Source: an uncultured Candidatus Melainabacteria bacterium (GTDB lineage Bacteria > Cyanobacteriota > Vampirovibrionia > Gastranaerophilales > Gastranaerophilaceae). Taken from it: a stretch of 59,517 nucleotides of DNA. The stretch lies in NCBI GenBank assembly GCA_934693235.1, contig CAKUUY010000010.1, positions 1 to 59,517 of the forward strand. The letters run 5' to 3'. The notes beneath the pieces were generated by a model. It worked only from the letters and a program-made list of their open reading frames with translations, was not told where the DNA came from and ran no database searches. This document shows, in pieces, positions 7,172 to 15,894 of this stretch; the first letter of the stretch is position 1; every line of letters starts with the position of its first letter. The position numbers and the translations under genes are program-made.

Positions 7172-10100
7172 CTATTCTTCAATTGTATTTGCGACATTTT
7201 GATTCATAATTGTTTGAGCAATCGGTTGATCTTTTTCCAACAAGCTTAAGTATAATAGTTTATTTGCTGTAGCTTGGTCTAAGTCAATGAACTTACCTCC
7301 GGCTTTGACATCACTCGCTGAAACGATTTTTACATTCGCGTTGATTGTCAAATCACCATATTGTAAATGCACCGGAACAATATCACCAACTTTTAGTTTG
7401 CCTTTGTGTTTCAATGATACCCCTCCTCTTGAGATGTCGGAAATTGAAACTACGTCATTGCTTGATTCAAATGTAATTGGATTTTGATTTTCTTGAGTAT
7501 TAAATCTCATATATTGACGTTTATCAATTGAGTCAACTCTATCATTTACAACACGTTGTTTGTAAATATCTTTGAAATCAACTTTTGGACGATCCGGATC
7601 CTGATCTATGTCTGTATCAGTATCATTGTCAGTATCATTGTCTGTATCTGTGTCAATGTCTGTATCAGTGTCTGTATCAGTATCGATGTCGGTATCCGTA
7701 TCCGTATCATTGTCGGTATCAATATCCGTATCCGTATCAGTATCCGTATCGGTATCTGTGTCTGTATCGTTGTCAGAGTCGACATCTGTATCGGTATCAT
7801 TATCTGTATCGTTATCGGTATCAGTATCTATATCAGAGTCGGTATCTGTGTCTGTGTCAATATCGGTATCTGTATCGCTGTCACTGTCGATATCTGTGTC
7901 TGTGTCAGTATCGGTATCAGTATCTGTGTCTGTATCTGAATCACTGTCAATATCAGTATCTGTGTCGTTATCTGTATCAGTGTCTGTGTCTGTATCAATA
8001 TCGTTATCTGTATCAGTATCTGTATCGATATCAGTGTCTGTATCGGTATCACTGTCAATATCTGTATCTGTGTCGATATCTGTATCTGTATCAGTATCTG
8101 TATCAGTGTCTAGTGGATAATCAGGTTCTTCATCTTTTGGAACTACTAGGTTATCATCATCGTCCTTACTGCCTTGACCACCGTCACCAGTTACACCGTC
8201 ATAACCGTTGTCGCCACCTTGTTCACTGCCACCATAATAGTAGTTTCTATCATCTTTGTTTTGACCGATTGCTGTAACATCATCAGGTCTAACGGCTTTT
8301 GTTCTGATTGAAATCGGTGTTGAACCATCTTTAGCGTTTGTTAAAGTATTTGTTGTAGAATTTTTAACTACTGTAGAAACTCCACCGTTACGGTGTTTAC
8401 CCATATTGAAGTAGTAACCGCCTGCGTATGCGTTATCTGCTACCATATATAAATCTTGATCACCTGAAGGACGTTTGTTGCCATCACCTCTCAAAGTACC
8501 GTTTTTAACAACGATTGTTGAATCTGCAGCGCTTCTGTATTCAGGATCTTCTGAGTCAATCCATTGTGTACCCAAGTCAAGTGCAACTAATTTTGCTCTT
8601 TCAGGGTGAATACTTGTATTTGGTCCGTAGTAATCTTCTGCATAAGAAGGGACTTCGCCCAAGTGGTCGATGTACATATTTTTACCACGAGTTGTCAAGT
8701 TCAAGTTTTTCGCTGCTGTTGTTTCTCTAACATAAACATTACCAGAGAATTCAGCATTTACGTCACCTTTTCTTGAAATAATCGCGCAAGCGTTTGTGTC
8801 AAGTTTTGTACCATCTTCGGCATCCATTCCTTTAACGTTAATGTTGTTAATAGCCAAGATGTCAACGCCGTTTCCGGTTTTGTTGATGTTATCAATATCA
8901 TGAGGAAGTTGAGCATTGTCTCTTGATGGGTTATATGAATAACCGTTTTGTCTGAATGTCAAAGCATTGCTATCTTCACCAACATTTCCACTAGCAATTA
9001 GAGAAATACCAGTACCTTCAACATTCGGATTTTTAGAATCTTTTGTTCTGTTTACAATGCTGTATGCTGTCGCACCTTTGTTAATATCATCTGCTAACAA
9101 AATTACTCTGCCATCAGCTTTAATTTGGTTGACATGCATATCCTTGTTCAAGCTTGCCATATTGATTAAGGAAGTTTTGGTTCCTTTTGTACTTGTTGCC
9201 GTAATAACACCGTCAATAGATGTGTTCACAGATTTTGTCAAGTCTCTGCCGTTTGGCCCAATTCCTGTACAAACACCACCCTCGCAGTTGTAATTAGGGC
9301 CAACTTCGTCACCAATTCTGCCGTTTGTAACAGTAGCATTCAAATCAGCTCCGTTAGTTGTATAAATCAATGTGCTAGCAACACCGTTGTTAAGTAGGTT
9401 TCCATTAGTAACATTAATGTTTACATCAGCGTTTGACTCGATATTTTTATCAACCGCGCTTGAACCTATAGACATATCAGAATTCTTGTTAACGAAGTTT
9501 ACTGTGTTAGTTTTGTTAGTGTGATTAGCGGTAACTTTACCTTGAATATTCATACCACCGGCACCGGTATTGGATACTAATAAGGTTGAGTTTCCATTTA
9601 CGGGGTTACCATTACCATCAACAAGTTTGCCCCCGGATTTAATAATACCAGTTGTATCAACAAGTAATTGTCCATTAGTATTTGTAATCTTTGTAGCACC
9701 GTTAGGATTTGAAACTTCACCAGCTATATAAATACCATCAGCACCAGTATTGTTAATAGAAACTTCACCGGTACCATAGTTACGAACAATTGCCCCGTTT
9801 CCGATAGAACTACCAGTTACTGATGCAATTTTAATATTGCCATTTGTCTTGATAAATGTATTACCAAGTCCCATATTATCAGTATTTACAAGAGCACTAA
9901 ATAATGTATCTGTAGTAGTTGTTGCTACCGAATTTTCAGTATTGTTAACATCCACAACGTTAAACGCAACACCATTACCCACAACTTGGGAGTTACCAGT
10001 TCCAATACCTGCTAACAAAGTTCCATTATTGGTAACTGTACCACCTTGCAAATTTATATCACCTCTAGCAATAACTCCACCGCCAGCATCGATTTTAATA

Positions 10101-10831
10101 ACTCCGGTTGGATTAACTGCTAGAGTATTACCATTACCATCTGTTAATGTATTAATATCAAATGATTTAGTAATTGTTTCTGCAACATTTAATCTAGTAT
10201 CATCTTGGGATGTAAATTTTGTAGGATCTCCCTGAGTCAACTCTGCATTAGTCTGAAAATACTTCTGAGTCTGTGGCAAGTTCAAGTAATCAGACAATTT
10301 ATTATAAGAATCTGTTGTCGGAGTTACAACAGACAAACTTCCCACATTCAATACTCCTGAAGCTCCAACAACAAACCCACCCGGAGTAATAAACATTAAA
10401 TTTCCATCTGTTTTCAATGCACCATTAGACTGTAATGCATTAACAATACCATTAATACTTACACCCTGATTTACTAGAGCAACAATTGTATTTAATGCAT
10501 TTTCACTATAATTATCAACAATCTTAGTTCCGCCAGTTGCATTAGCATCCGGTTCAACATGCAAATCTTGTTTAATGTAACTATAAATAAAGTTAAGAAT
10601 GTCTCCTTGGGATAAATCAATTTTACCAAACTGCTTAAAACCAACATTTCCATTTGCAGCATCTGGTCTTATATTCCAAACATTTGAACCGCCATTTGCA
10701 TTAATTGTATTACCGCTAGCATCTGTAATCGTCGTAGCCAAAACTTGATATGCAAAAGATTGTTGCATAACAAGCAATGAACTTAGTATAAATGCTATAA
10801 CTCTTTTCTTTTCAATTCTTTTTGTCTTCAT
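7172..10831 (-). CDS. Two-partner-secretion-type exoprotein with Asp-Thr repeats and a C-terminal PilZ domain
   Basis: The protein has 1219 aa. A Sec signal peptide (KKRVIAFILSSLLVMQQSFA) covers residues 1-27. The filamentous haemagglutinin N-terminal (TPS) domain spans about 30-190, with GFKQFGKIDLSQGDILNF, the SNGALKTDGNLMFITPGGFV pattern and GVLNVGSLS. A long beta-helix-like Gly/Asn-rich region follows to about 900. Residues about 907-1075 are almost only Asp-Thr/Ile/Asn/Ser dipeptides. The last about 120 residues form a PilZ domain: R-Q-Y-M-R near 1104 fits RxxxR, and DISRGG fits (D/N)xSxxG, the c-di-GMP binding signature. TPS exoproteins are exported through an outer membrane TpsB pore (not seen here), whereas PilZ domains are normally cytoplasmic, so the combination is odd. 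A terminator follows. Confidence 0.85.
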   Translation of the reverse strand: MKTKRIEKKRVIAFILSSLLVMQQSFAYQVLATTITDASGNTINANGGSNVWNIRPDAANGNVGFKQFGKIDLSQGDILNFIYSYIKQDLHVEPDANATGGTKIVDNYSENALNTIVALVNQGVSINGIVNALQSNGALKTDGNLMFITPGGFVVGASGVLNVGSLSVVTPTTDSYNKLSDYLNLPQTQKYFQTNAELTQGDPTKFTSQDDTRLNVAETITKSFDINTLTDGNGNTLAVNPTGVIKIDAGGGVIARGDINLQGGTVTNNGTLLAGIGTGNSQVVGNGVAFNVVDVNNTENSVATTTTDTLFSALVNTDNMGLGNTFIKTNGNIKIASVTGSSIGNGAIVRNYGTGEVSINNTGADGIYIAGEVSNPNGATKITNTNGQLLVDTTGIIKSGGKLVDGNGNPVNGNSTLLVSNTGAGGMNIQGKVTANHTNKTNTVNFVNKNSDMSIGSSAVDKNIESNADVNINVTNGNLLNNGVASTLIYTTNGADLNATVTNGRIGDEVGPNYNCEGGVCTGIGPNGRDLTKSVNTSIDGVITATSTKGTKTSLINMASLNKDMHVNQIKADGRVILLADDINKGATAYSIVNRTKDSKNPNVEGTGISLIASGNVGEDSNALTFRQNGYSYNPSRDNAQLPHDIDNINKTGNGVDILAINNINVKGMDAEDGTKLDTNACAIISRKGDVNAEFSGNVYVRETTAAKNLNLTTRGKNMYIDHLGEVPSYAEDYYGPNTSIHPERAKLVALDLGTQWIDSEDPEYRSAADSTIVVKNGTLRGDGNKRPSGDQDLYMVADNAYAGGYYFNMGKHRNGGVSTVVKNSTTNTLTNAKDGSTPISIRTKAVRPDDVTAIGQNKDDRNYYYGGSEQGGDNGYDGVTGDGGQGSKDDDDNLVVPKDEEPDYPLDTDTDTDTDTDIDTDTDIDSDTDTDTDIDTDTDTDNDIDTDTDTDTDNDTDTDIDSDSDTDTDTDTDTDTDTDIDSDSDTDTDIDTDTDTDSDIDTDTDNDTDNDTDTDVDSDNDTDTDTDTDTDTDTDIDTDNDTDTDTDIDTDTDTDTDIDTDTDNDTDNDTDTDIDQDPDRPKVDFKDIYKQRVVNDRVDSIDKRQYMRFNTQENQNPITFESSNDVVSISDISRGGVSLKHKGKLKVGDIVPVHLQYGDLTINANVKIVSASDVKAGGKFIDLDQATANKLLYLSLLEKDQPIAQTIMNQNVANTIEE
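7607..8115 (-). repeat. Asp-Thr coding microsatellite-like tract
   Basis: About 500 bp of 6-bp-like units (GATACNGATAC and variants with GTC/ATT/AAC/AGT codons) encode the (DT/DI/DN/DS)n stretch of the exoprotein. The opposite strand and other frames are open too (VSVSVS and similar), which is an effect of the repeat and not extra genes. Such a tract can gain or lose units in frame. Confidence 0.9.
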
Positions 10832-10957
10832 TTTCTATACCCTGTTTTTGCACATAGAACACTAATTACAAGTATATAAACGGTTCTTATCACATGAAAC
10901 TTTACTAATTTCACTCAGTTTTTACAAAAATTTACATTCATTTATATACTGATAACT

Positions 10958-13879
10958 TTAGTACTGCTTACTGTGCTTTATCGGTTTACTTTTTGCATTT
11001 TTATTTGCAATGCCAGTATGATTAGCTCCAACACCAATATGATTTTCATTTTGTTCACCGTTATATTCGTAAGTAATAACTTCTACTTCTAGCGGTCCAA
11101 TTGGTGTTTGAACGGTAACTGTTTTAGGAACAGCTTTCACATTCATGCTATATATTTCAACATGGTTGTCTGGATCAACAATGCTGCGTCCGTCAGCTAC
11201 AATACCTGTTCTTTCATAGAACGCTTGATTTTCGTCGGTTTGTGCTAATTTTTTAGCTTGCTTTGCGTATCTATCTATAGTTGCTTGACGGTCTCTATAT
11301 TCTAAAGTCCAAGTATGTTTTCTACCATTTGTCTCATCCTCAATAGTAATTTTTTGAGGCTGCTCAAAGTTACGAACACCATCGACAACTTTTGGTTCAA
11401 CATGTACAGCTGTTTTACCATCTGCACGATGAGAAATTGTTGCTTGAGCTCTAAGATTATCAACATCTTTTATTTGTGTTTCATCCGACATATTCACATC
11501 TGTATTATTTCGATTAAATAGAGGAATATCAATAAGTCTTGCTTTAGGATTATTTAATGCCAAATCGCTCAATACTCCAGCATCAACATCATTTTCTCCA
11601 TCATATAAAGATTGTAAACTGCCATCTCCAGCGTTAACTAATGTTCTTTTATACGTTGTACGTGAAAAATCTAATGAATCGTTTATAGTCTTAGTATTTG
11701 TTCTAGGTTTTACATACAAATCAACAACATCATCAGTATGTCCTGCATCTCGTTTAGCATAAGATTTTTTAATATTTGATGGTAAACTTAATGCCATACC
11801 AATTGGCAAAGCTGCCAAACCAACTTTTAAAGGATCAACTTTATCATTATAACCAACTTTTTGTCCATCTTTATTAAAAGTTTGCTCTGCACCCTGTACA
11901 TCTTTTGGATCAATTGTTACTGGGGTATTTACAGTATAATTTCTCCCATTTACAGTAACAACTGATTTAACCCATTTAGTTTCTCCATCAACATGAACAT
12001 ATTGCCCTGGAGCTGTAAATGTTTGAGCTGCACCTTGAGCTATTCCACTGATAACCCCGCCAGCATAAGCTGCAAGTCCAGCTGTAGCAAACGATGTCGC
12101 ACCTGCGATTAGGGATTGACCTGCAATGTACCCAGCTCTTATTGAGTTAGTATAATCTTTATCAGAGCTTCTGCCTGTAGCATCTACTGCTTTTCGAACT
12201 CTTCTGCCTTCTTTGTATCCAACGATACCGTTGCCATTTCCAAAAGCCTGTTCGTAAGTTGCTTTATTACCATCTTTGTCTTTAAATATTCTTTTGCCAT
12301 TTTCTCCGGCAAAATCTCTAATTTCAGTTAATGTAGCATGGTAATTTTTTCCATCATTATCAAAATACTTACCAATTCTATCGCTATAGAATTTTGAATC
12401 AAATTTATAATAGTTGTCACCAACCTTATAATCATAGTCTTTACCCTTGACTGGATTAGCAGGAGGATTTTCAACAGGTTTACAAAAATAATCCGGTCTA
12501 TTTTCAATCATTTGTAATCCCGCTTTTCCAACATAGTTGAACTGCGCTTTTGGATTTGGCTTTCCAGCTTTCTTCCAAGCTTTTTCTGCTACTTTTGCTT
12601 CTTCTTTTGACAAGTATAGTTGAGTATTATCAACATTTTGCTTATCACGAACTTTTTGAGCTTCTCTTTTTGACATGTATTTAAGGAAATCTTCCCTATC
12701 TTGAACTTTTTGTTCTGCAGATCTTCCATCCATTACTCTATCAACAGCTGTTTTATATAACACAGCATCAAGAGTATCTTGTCCAACAGTTTTTGCAAAA
12801 AATGCCCTAATAGTATTTGCACGCATTTCGGGATCTGTTTTAATTTCATCTAAATCTTCATTATTTGAAGCTAAATAATTTTTAAGTTGAGCGTGTGCAG
12901 ATAGTAAAACTTCCGCATCTGCTTTTTTCTTCTTATCTTCTTCTTTATTACTTTCAAGTTGAATATTTCGTTCCAACTCTGCAAGTTTCTTATCATCAAA
13001 GCTTAAAACATCATTTGCAATACCATAAAATGTTTTATAATTTTGCTTTTGCTGTTCTTGAACTTCATTAGACGATCCATCCTCAAAAAATCGTTTTACT
13101 AAAGCTTCCGGCTTATCTGTCTTATATTCTTTTTGTAATTTATTTAACTCTTTATTAATCTGTTTCTGGTATTTCTCTCTAGCAATAGAAAGGTTCATAT
13201 CTTCTTCATGTTTTGGGTCAGCACCAAGCCATTGTTCAAGACCTGCTTTATATCTTTTTTCGAAATCTTTTCTTGTAGATCTATCATTCAAATCTGCATC
13301 AGCAAGTTCTTTCTCTGTCGGAATACCATCATACTTTTCTGTTGTTGTTTCTGTAGTGGTTACTTTAAAATCATATTTTTTGCCATTAGTTTCTTCTACA
13401 ACTTTTCCTGACAACAATTTTCTTTGTTCCTCTGGCACTTTTGCTAATTCTTCTTGAGAAAAAGTTTTTTCAGTTCTTGTTGGCTCAGTAGGGTGTTCGC
13501 TATTATACACTTCTAATGCTGTTTTAATTTTATCCATTCTAGCTTGGATATCTTCTTCAGAAGCATTATTTGGAAGACCTAATTCACAGCCATTATCAGA
13601 AATACTTTGAATCAAACCTTGCTCTTGGAGATATTTTTTCTCTTCTGTAGTCAAATTCGCACTATTAAAAGATGTAGTACGAGTTGTTTGAATTCGATTT
13701 TCATTTTCTCTTTGAAGCTTAATTCCTTTTGTGTCAGTATTTACTTTATAAGTATTTGTATTTGCATCAAAAATCAGAATGTGTTGTTTTTCCAACTTTT
13801 GTGCCTCTGCAACAGACATCTGCCCTTTAACTCCCTGAGAGTCAATAAAGTTTACATTTGAAACTGAATTTCCTGACAT
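10958..13879 (-). CDS. Large hypothetical protein with a Gly/Ala-rich hydrophobic core
   Basis: I do not recognise this 973-aa protein. The start was set at ATG 13877-13879 because AAGAAAGG lies 8 nt upstream and the product then begins MSGNSVSNVNF, like other hypotheticals here; an upstream start at 13936 has no ribosome binding site. Residues about 80-500 are charged, Lys/Glu-rich and probably helical. A hydrophobic Gly/Ala-rich stretch (AGYIAGQSLIAGATSF onward, about 590-640) could insert into a membrane. The C-terminal 300 residues are mixed, with no known motif. There is no signal peptide. It lies upstream of the exoprotein gene on the same strand, 126 bp apart, but shared transcription is not shown. 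Confidence 0.7.
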   Translation of the reverse strand: MSGNSVSNVNFIDSQGVKGQMSVAEAQKLEKQHILIFDANTNTYKVNTDTKGIKLQRENENRIQTTRTTSFNSANLTTEEKKYLQEQGLIQSISDNGCELGLPNNASEEDIQARMDKIKTALEVYNSEHPTEPTRTEKTFSQEELAKVPEEQRKLLSGKVVEETNGKKYDFKVTTTETTTEKYDGIPTEKELADADLNDRSTRKDFEKRYKAGLEQWLGADPKHEEDMNLSIAREKYQKQINKELNKLQKEYKTDKPEALVKRFFEDGSSNEVQEQQKQNYKTFYGIANDVLSFDDKKLAELERNIQLESNKEEDKKKKADAEVLLSAHAQLKNYLASNNEDLDEIKTDPEMRANTIRAFFAKTVGQDTLDAVLYKTAVDRVMDGRSAEQKVQDREDFLKYMSKREAQKVRDKQNVDNTQLYLSKEEAKVAEKAWKKAGKPNPKAQFNYVGKAGLQMIENRPDYFCKPVENPPANPVKGKDYDYKVGDNYYKFDSKFYSDRIGKYFDNDGKNYHATLTEIRDFAGENGKRIFKDKDGNKATYEQAFGNGNGIVGYKEGRRVRKAVDATGRSSDKDYTNSIRAGYIAGQSLIAGATSFATAGLAAYAGGVISGIAQGAAQTFTAPGQYVHVDGETKWVKSVVTVNGRNYTVNTPVTIDPKDVQGAEQTFNKDGQKVGYNDKVDPLKVGLAALPIGMALSLPSNIKKSYAKRDAGHTDDVVDLYVKPRTNTKTINDSLDFSRTTYKRTLVNAGDGSLQSLYDGENDVDAGVLSDLALNNPKARLIDIPLFNRNNTDVNMSDETQIKDVDNLRAQATISHRADGKTAVHVEPKVVDGVRNFEQPQKITIEDETNGRKHTWTLEYRDRQATIDRYAKQAKKLAQTDENQAFYERTGIVADGRSIVDPDNHVEIYSMNVKAVPKTVTVQTPIGPLEVEVITYEYNGEQNENHIGVGANHTGIANKNAKSKPIKHSKQY

Positions 13880-14395
13880 GATTAAACCTTTCTTCAGTTT
13901 GCACACTGATTGTCTTTTATACTTCTCTATGTCCATGTAAAAACATGTTTTAACCGAAAATTGCGCGTGTTTTGAAAAACTTTACCTCTTTTTTTGAAAA
14001 CACTTGATTTTACTGGATTGTAGAGAATATTCAATGTTTACATTTCTTAATAGTTGTAAATATTTTATATATATTTTATAGATACATATTTAATATTTTC
14101 GGCGTTCACAACCTTTAAAAAAGTTATACAAACACACATTCCTTCTATTAAGCTTTTACCTCATGTGCTATCGGCTACAATTACAAAAAACTTTAAACTT
14201 TTTCATAAACATGTTACATTTTTTAATATTTGAGTAAAACCTGTTCATAACCATCTCCTGCAACTGTAACTCGTTGCACTCAAACAGTTGCTCTCTCTCC
14301 CTCGGAGAGAGGAAAAGTTTCAAAAAATTTTTTTGAATATCTTTTATTTTGTCAACAAATTACTTGACACATACAAGAATAACATCTGTTTCAAC
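13880..14395. other. AT-rich non-coding gap
   Basis: This upstream region of the 973-aa hypothetical gene is very AT-rich (runs such as TATATATATTTTATAGATAC near 14065) and probably holds its promoter, but no single -10/-35 pair stands out. At 14287-14312 is a perfect hairpin (CTCTCTCC-CTC-GGAGAGAG). At 14352-14382, AAATTACTTGACACATACA matches the right end of the MITE-like family at 53302-53320. Confidence 0.5.
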
Positions 14396-15193
14396 TTAAT
14401 AACAAAACTTTTCGATAGCTTTTACAAAACCGTCATTTTCAACCGTATCAGTCACAAATGTCGCACACTCTTTAAGTTCTGGAGTTGCATTTCCCATAGC
14501 AACTTTTATACCACCGGCTTTCAAAAGCTCAATATCATTATTTTGATCGCCAATTGTCAGAATTTCGTCTTGACTCATCCCCCAGTACTTAGCCAAAAAC
14601 TCAACCCCAAGTGACTTTTTCGCCATAGAACTACCAATTTCACAGAAAAACGGGGTCGATTTAACAATATACAAATTAGGATACTTTGCCTGAAGCTCGT
14701 TCACCCAGCCCGTAACACGTTCAGCATTACCATAATCAATCGCTAAAATCTTATTTATATTCTCAATTTTTAAAGTTGAAAACGGACAAACCGTATAAGG
14801 CACAAATTTTCCGTCGGTATACCGTTTCACACAATCATCATCTTTTTCAACATATAATTTGTCATCAATATACAGATTAAGATGAATATTATTGGCATGC
14901 GCCCATTCAATAATTTCTTTAGCACACTTATTATCCAAATTTTCTTGATAAAGAGTTTTGCCGAACTCATCCTTTATCAAACCGCCTTGATAAGACACGA
15001 CAGGAGAATTAAGGTCAAGTTCGTTTCGCAAATGTTCCGTTGCACAGTGCATTCTACCTGTGACAAGTACAACTTTAATACCATTTTCTTGCAACTTTTT
15101 AATACAGTTTTTCACATTTTGAGAAACACTCGTATCCCATTTTACAATTGTTCCGTCAATATCTGTTGCAACAAGTTTGATTTTGCCAGTCAT
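14396..15193 (-). CDS. Cof-type HAD-superfamily phosphatase
   Basis: The 265-aa protein is a HAD hydrolase of the Cof/IIB cap type. Motif I DIDGT is at residues 11-15 (nucleophile D11, acid D13), motif II V.VTGR near 42, and motif IV LTIGDQNNDIELL near 216-228 with AMGNA following. Substrates of this group are sugar phosphates or phosphorylated cofactors; which one cannot be told. It starts 3 bp after the stop of the Nudix gene and is co-transcribed with it. Confidence 0.85.
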   Translation of the reverse strand: MTGKIKLVATDIDGTIVKWDTSVSQNVKNCIKKLQENGIKVVLVTGRMHCATEHLRNELDLNSPVVSYQGGLIKDEFGKTLYQENLDNKCAKEIIEWAHANNIHLNLYIDDKLYVEKDDDCVKRYTDGKFVPYTVCPFSTLKIENINKILAIDYGNAERVTGWVNELQAKYPNLYIVKSTPFFCEIGSSMAKKSLGVEFLAKYWGMSQDEILTIGDQNNDIELLKAGGIKVAMGNATPELKECATFVTDTVENDGFVKAIEKFCY

Positions 15194-15196
15194 TTT

Positions 15197-15724
15197 TTAC
15201 CCTTTAATTTCCGCTCTCATTATCGCACAAAGCGTCTTAGCATCACAAATTCTACCATCATTTATCATTTTCAAAACTTCATCAATTTCAATTTCTAAAG
15301 GCTCAAGAATTTCACCCTCATCCGGATGACAATGAGTAAAGTATAAATCTTCAGCCTTATAAAGATATAATTTTTCGTCACTGTAACCGGGAGATGTGTA
15401 AACAAAACCTAAATCCGTCCATTTTTCGGCACAATAACCTGTTTCCTCTTCCAATTCTCTTTTTGCTGCTTTAAACGGATCTTCCCCATATTCAAGTTTT
15501 CCTGCCGGAAGTTCGTACAAAATCTCTTTCATCGGGTATCTGAATTGTTTTACAAGAAGAATTTTTCCATTCTTACGAGCCAGAATTACAACACCACCTG
15601 AGTGCTTAATAACTTCTCGAAAAGAAGTTTGTCCTGTAGGCAATTCAATGCTGTCTTTGTATAACTTAACTACTCTTCCTTCAAAAATAAGTTTTGAGTC
15701 TAATGTTTTTTCCGTAAATTCCAT
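15197..15724 (-). CDS. nudF: Nudix hydrolase, ADP-ribose pyrophosphatase type
   Basis: The 175-aa protein has a full Nudix box at residues 75-97: G75, E81, R89-E90, E93-E94, G96. The surrounding KQFRYP..E.LYELPAGKLE and the GFVYTSPGYSDEKLYLY segment downstream are typical of ADP-ribose pyrophosphatases (NudF/ADPRase), which cleave ADP-ribose to AMP and ribose 5-phosphate. Length is slightly shorter than E. coli NudF. It is first in a two-gene unit with the HAD phosphatase. TATAAT lies 6 nt before the ATG and no Shine-Dalgarno is present, so the mRNA is probably leaderless. Confidence 0.85.
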   Translation of the reverse strand: MEFTEKTLDSKLIFEGRVVKLYKDSIELPTGQTSFREVIKHSGGVVILARKNGKILLVKQFRYPMKEILYELPAGKLEYGEDPFKAAKRELEEETGYCAEKWTDLGFVYTSPGYSDEKLYLYKAEDLYFTHCHPDEGEILEPLEIEIDEVLKMINDGRICDAKTLCAIMRAEIKG

Positions 15725-15730
15725 AATTTA

Positions 15731-15736
15731 ATTATA
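15731..15736 (-). promoter_or_regulatory. -10 box TATAAT of the Nudix gene, leaderless layout
   Basis: A consensus TATAAT on the - strand is followed by 6 nt (TAAATT) and the ATG. No ribosome binding site lies between. The -35 is weak. Confidence 0.5.
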
Positions 15737-15882
15737 ACATAAAGAAAAGCTATGTACATAAGAAGTGCATAGCTGTTGATTAGGGATATGTGTATCTTAG
15801 TTCTCTAAGGAGTATGGTTATATACTAGCAGACGAAATTGAAAATTAAATCATAAAAATGTATGATGTTTTGTAGTTTGTGT

Positions 15883-15888
15883 TATAAT
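15883..15888 (+). promoter_or_regulatory. -10 box TATAAT of ffh, leaderless layout
   Basis: A consensus TATAAT is followed by TTCTTT and the ffh ATG at 15895, a 6-nt gap. No Shine-Dalgarno exists at this ATG. Confidence 0.5.
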
Positions 15889-15894
15889 TCTTTT

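Noticed and set aside
7556..8277. Overlapping open frames on both strands with VSVSVS, TDTD, YQYR-type proteins
   Set aside because: They are reading-frame effects of the 6-bp repeat that codes for the Asp-Thr tract; only the frame joined to the signal peptide and PilZ domain is credible.
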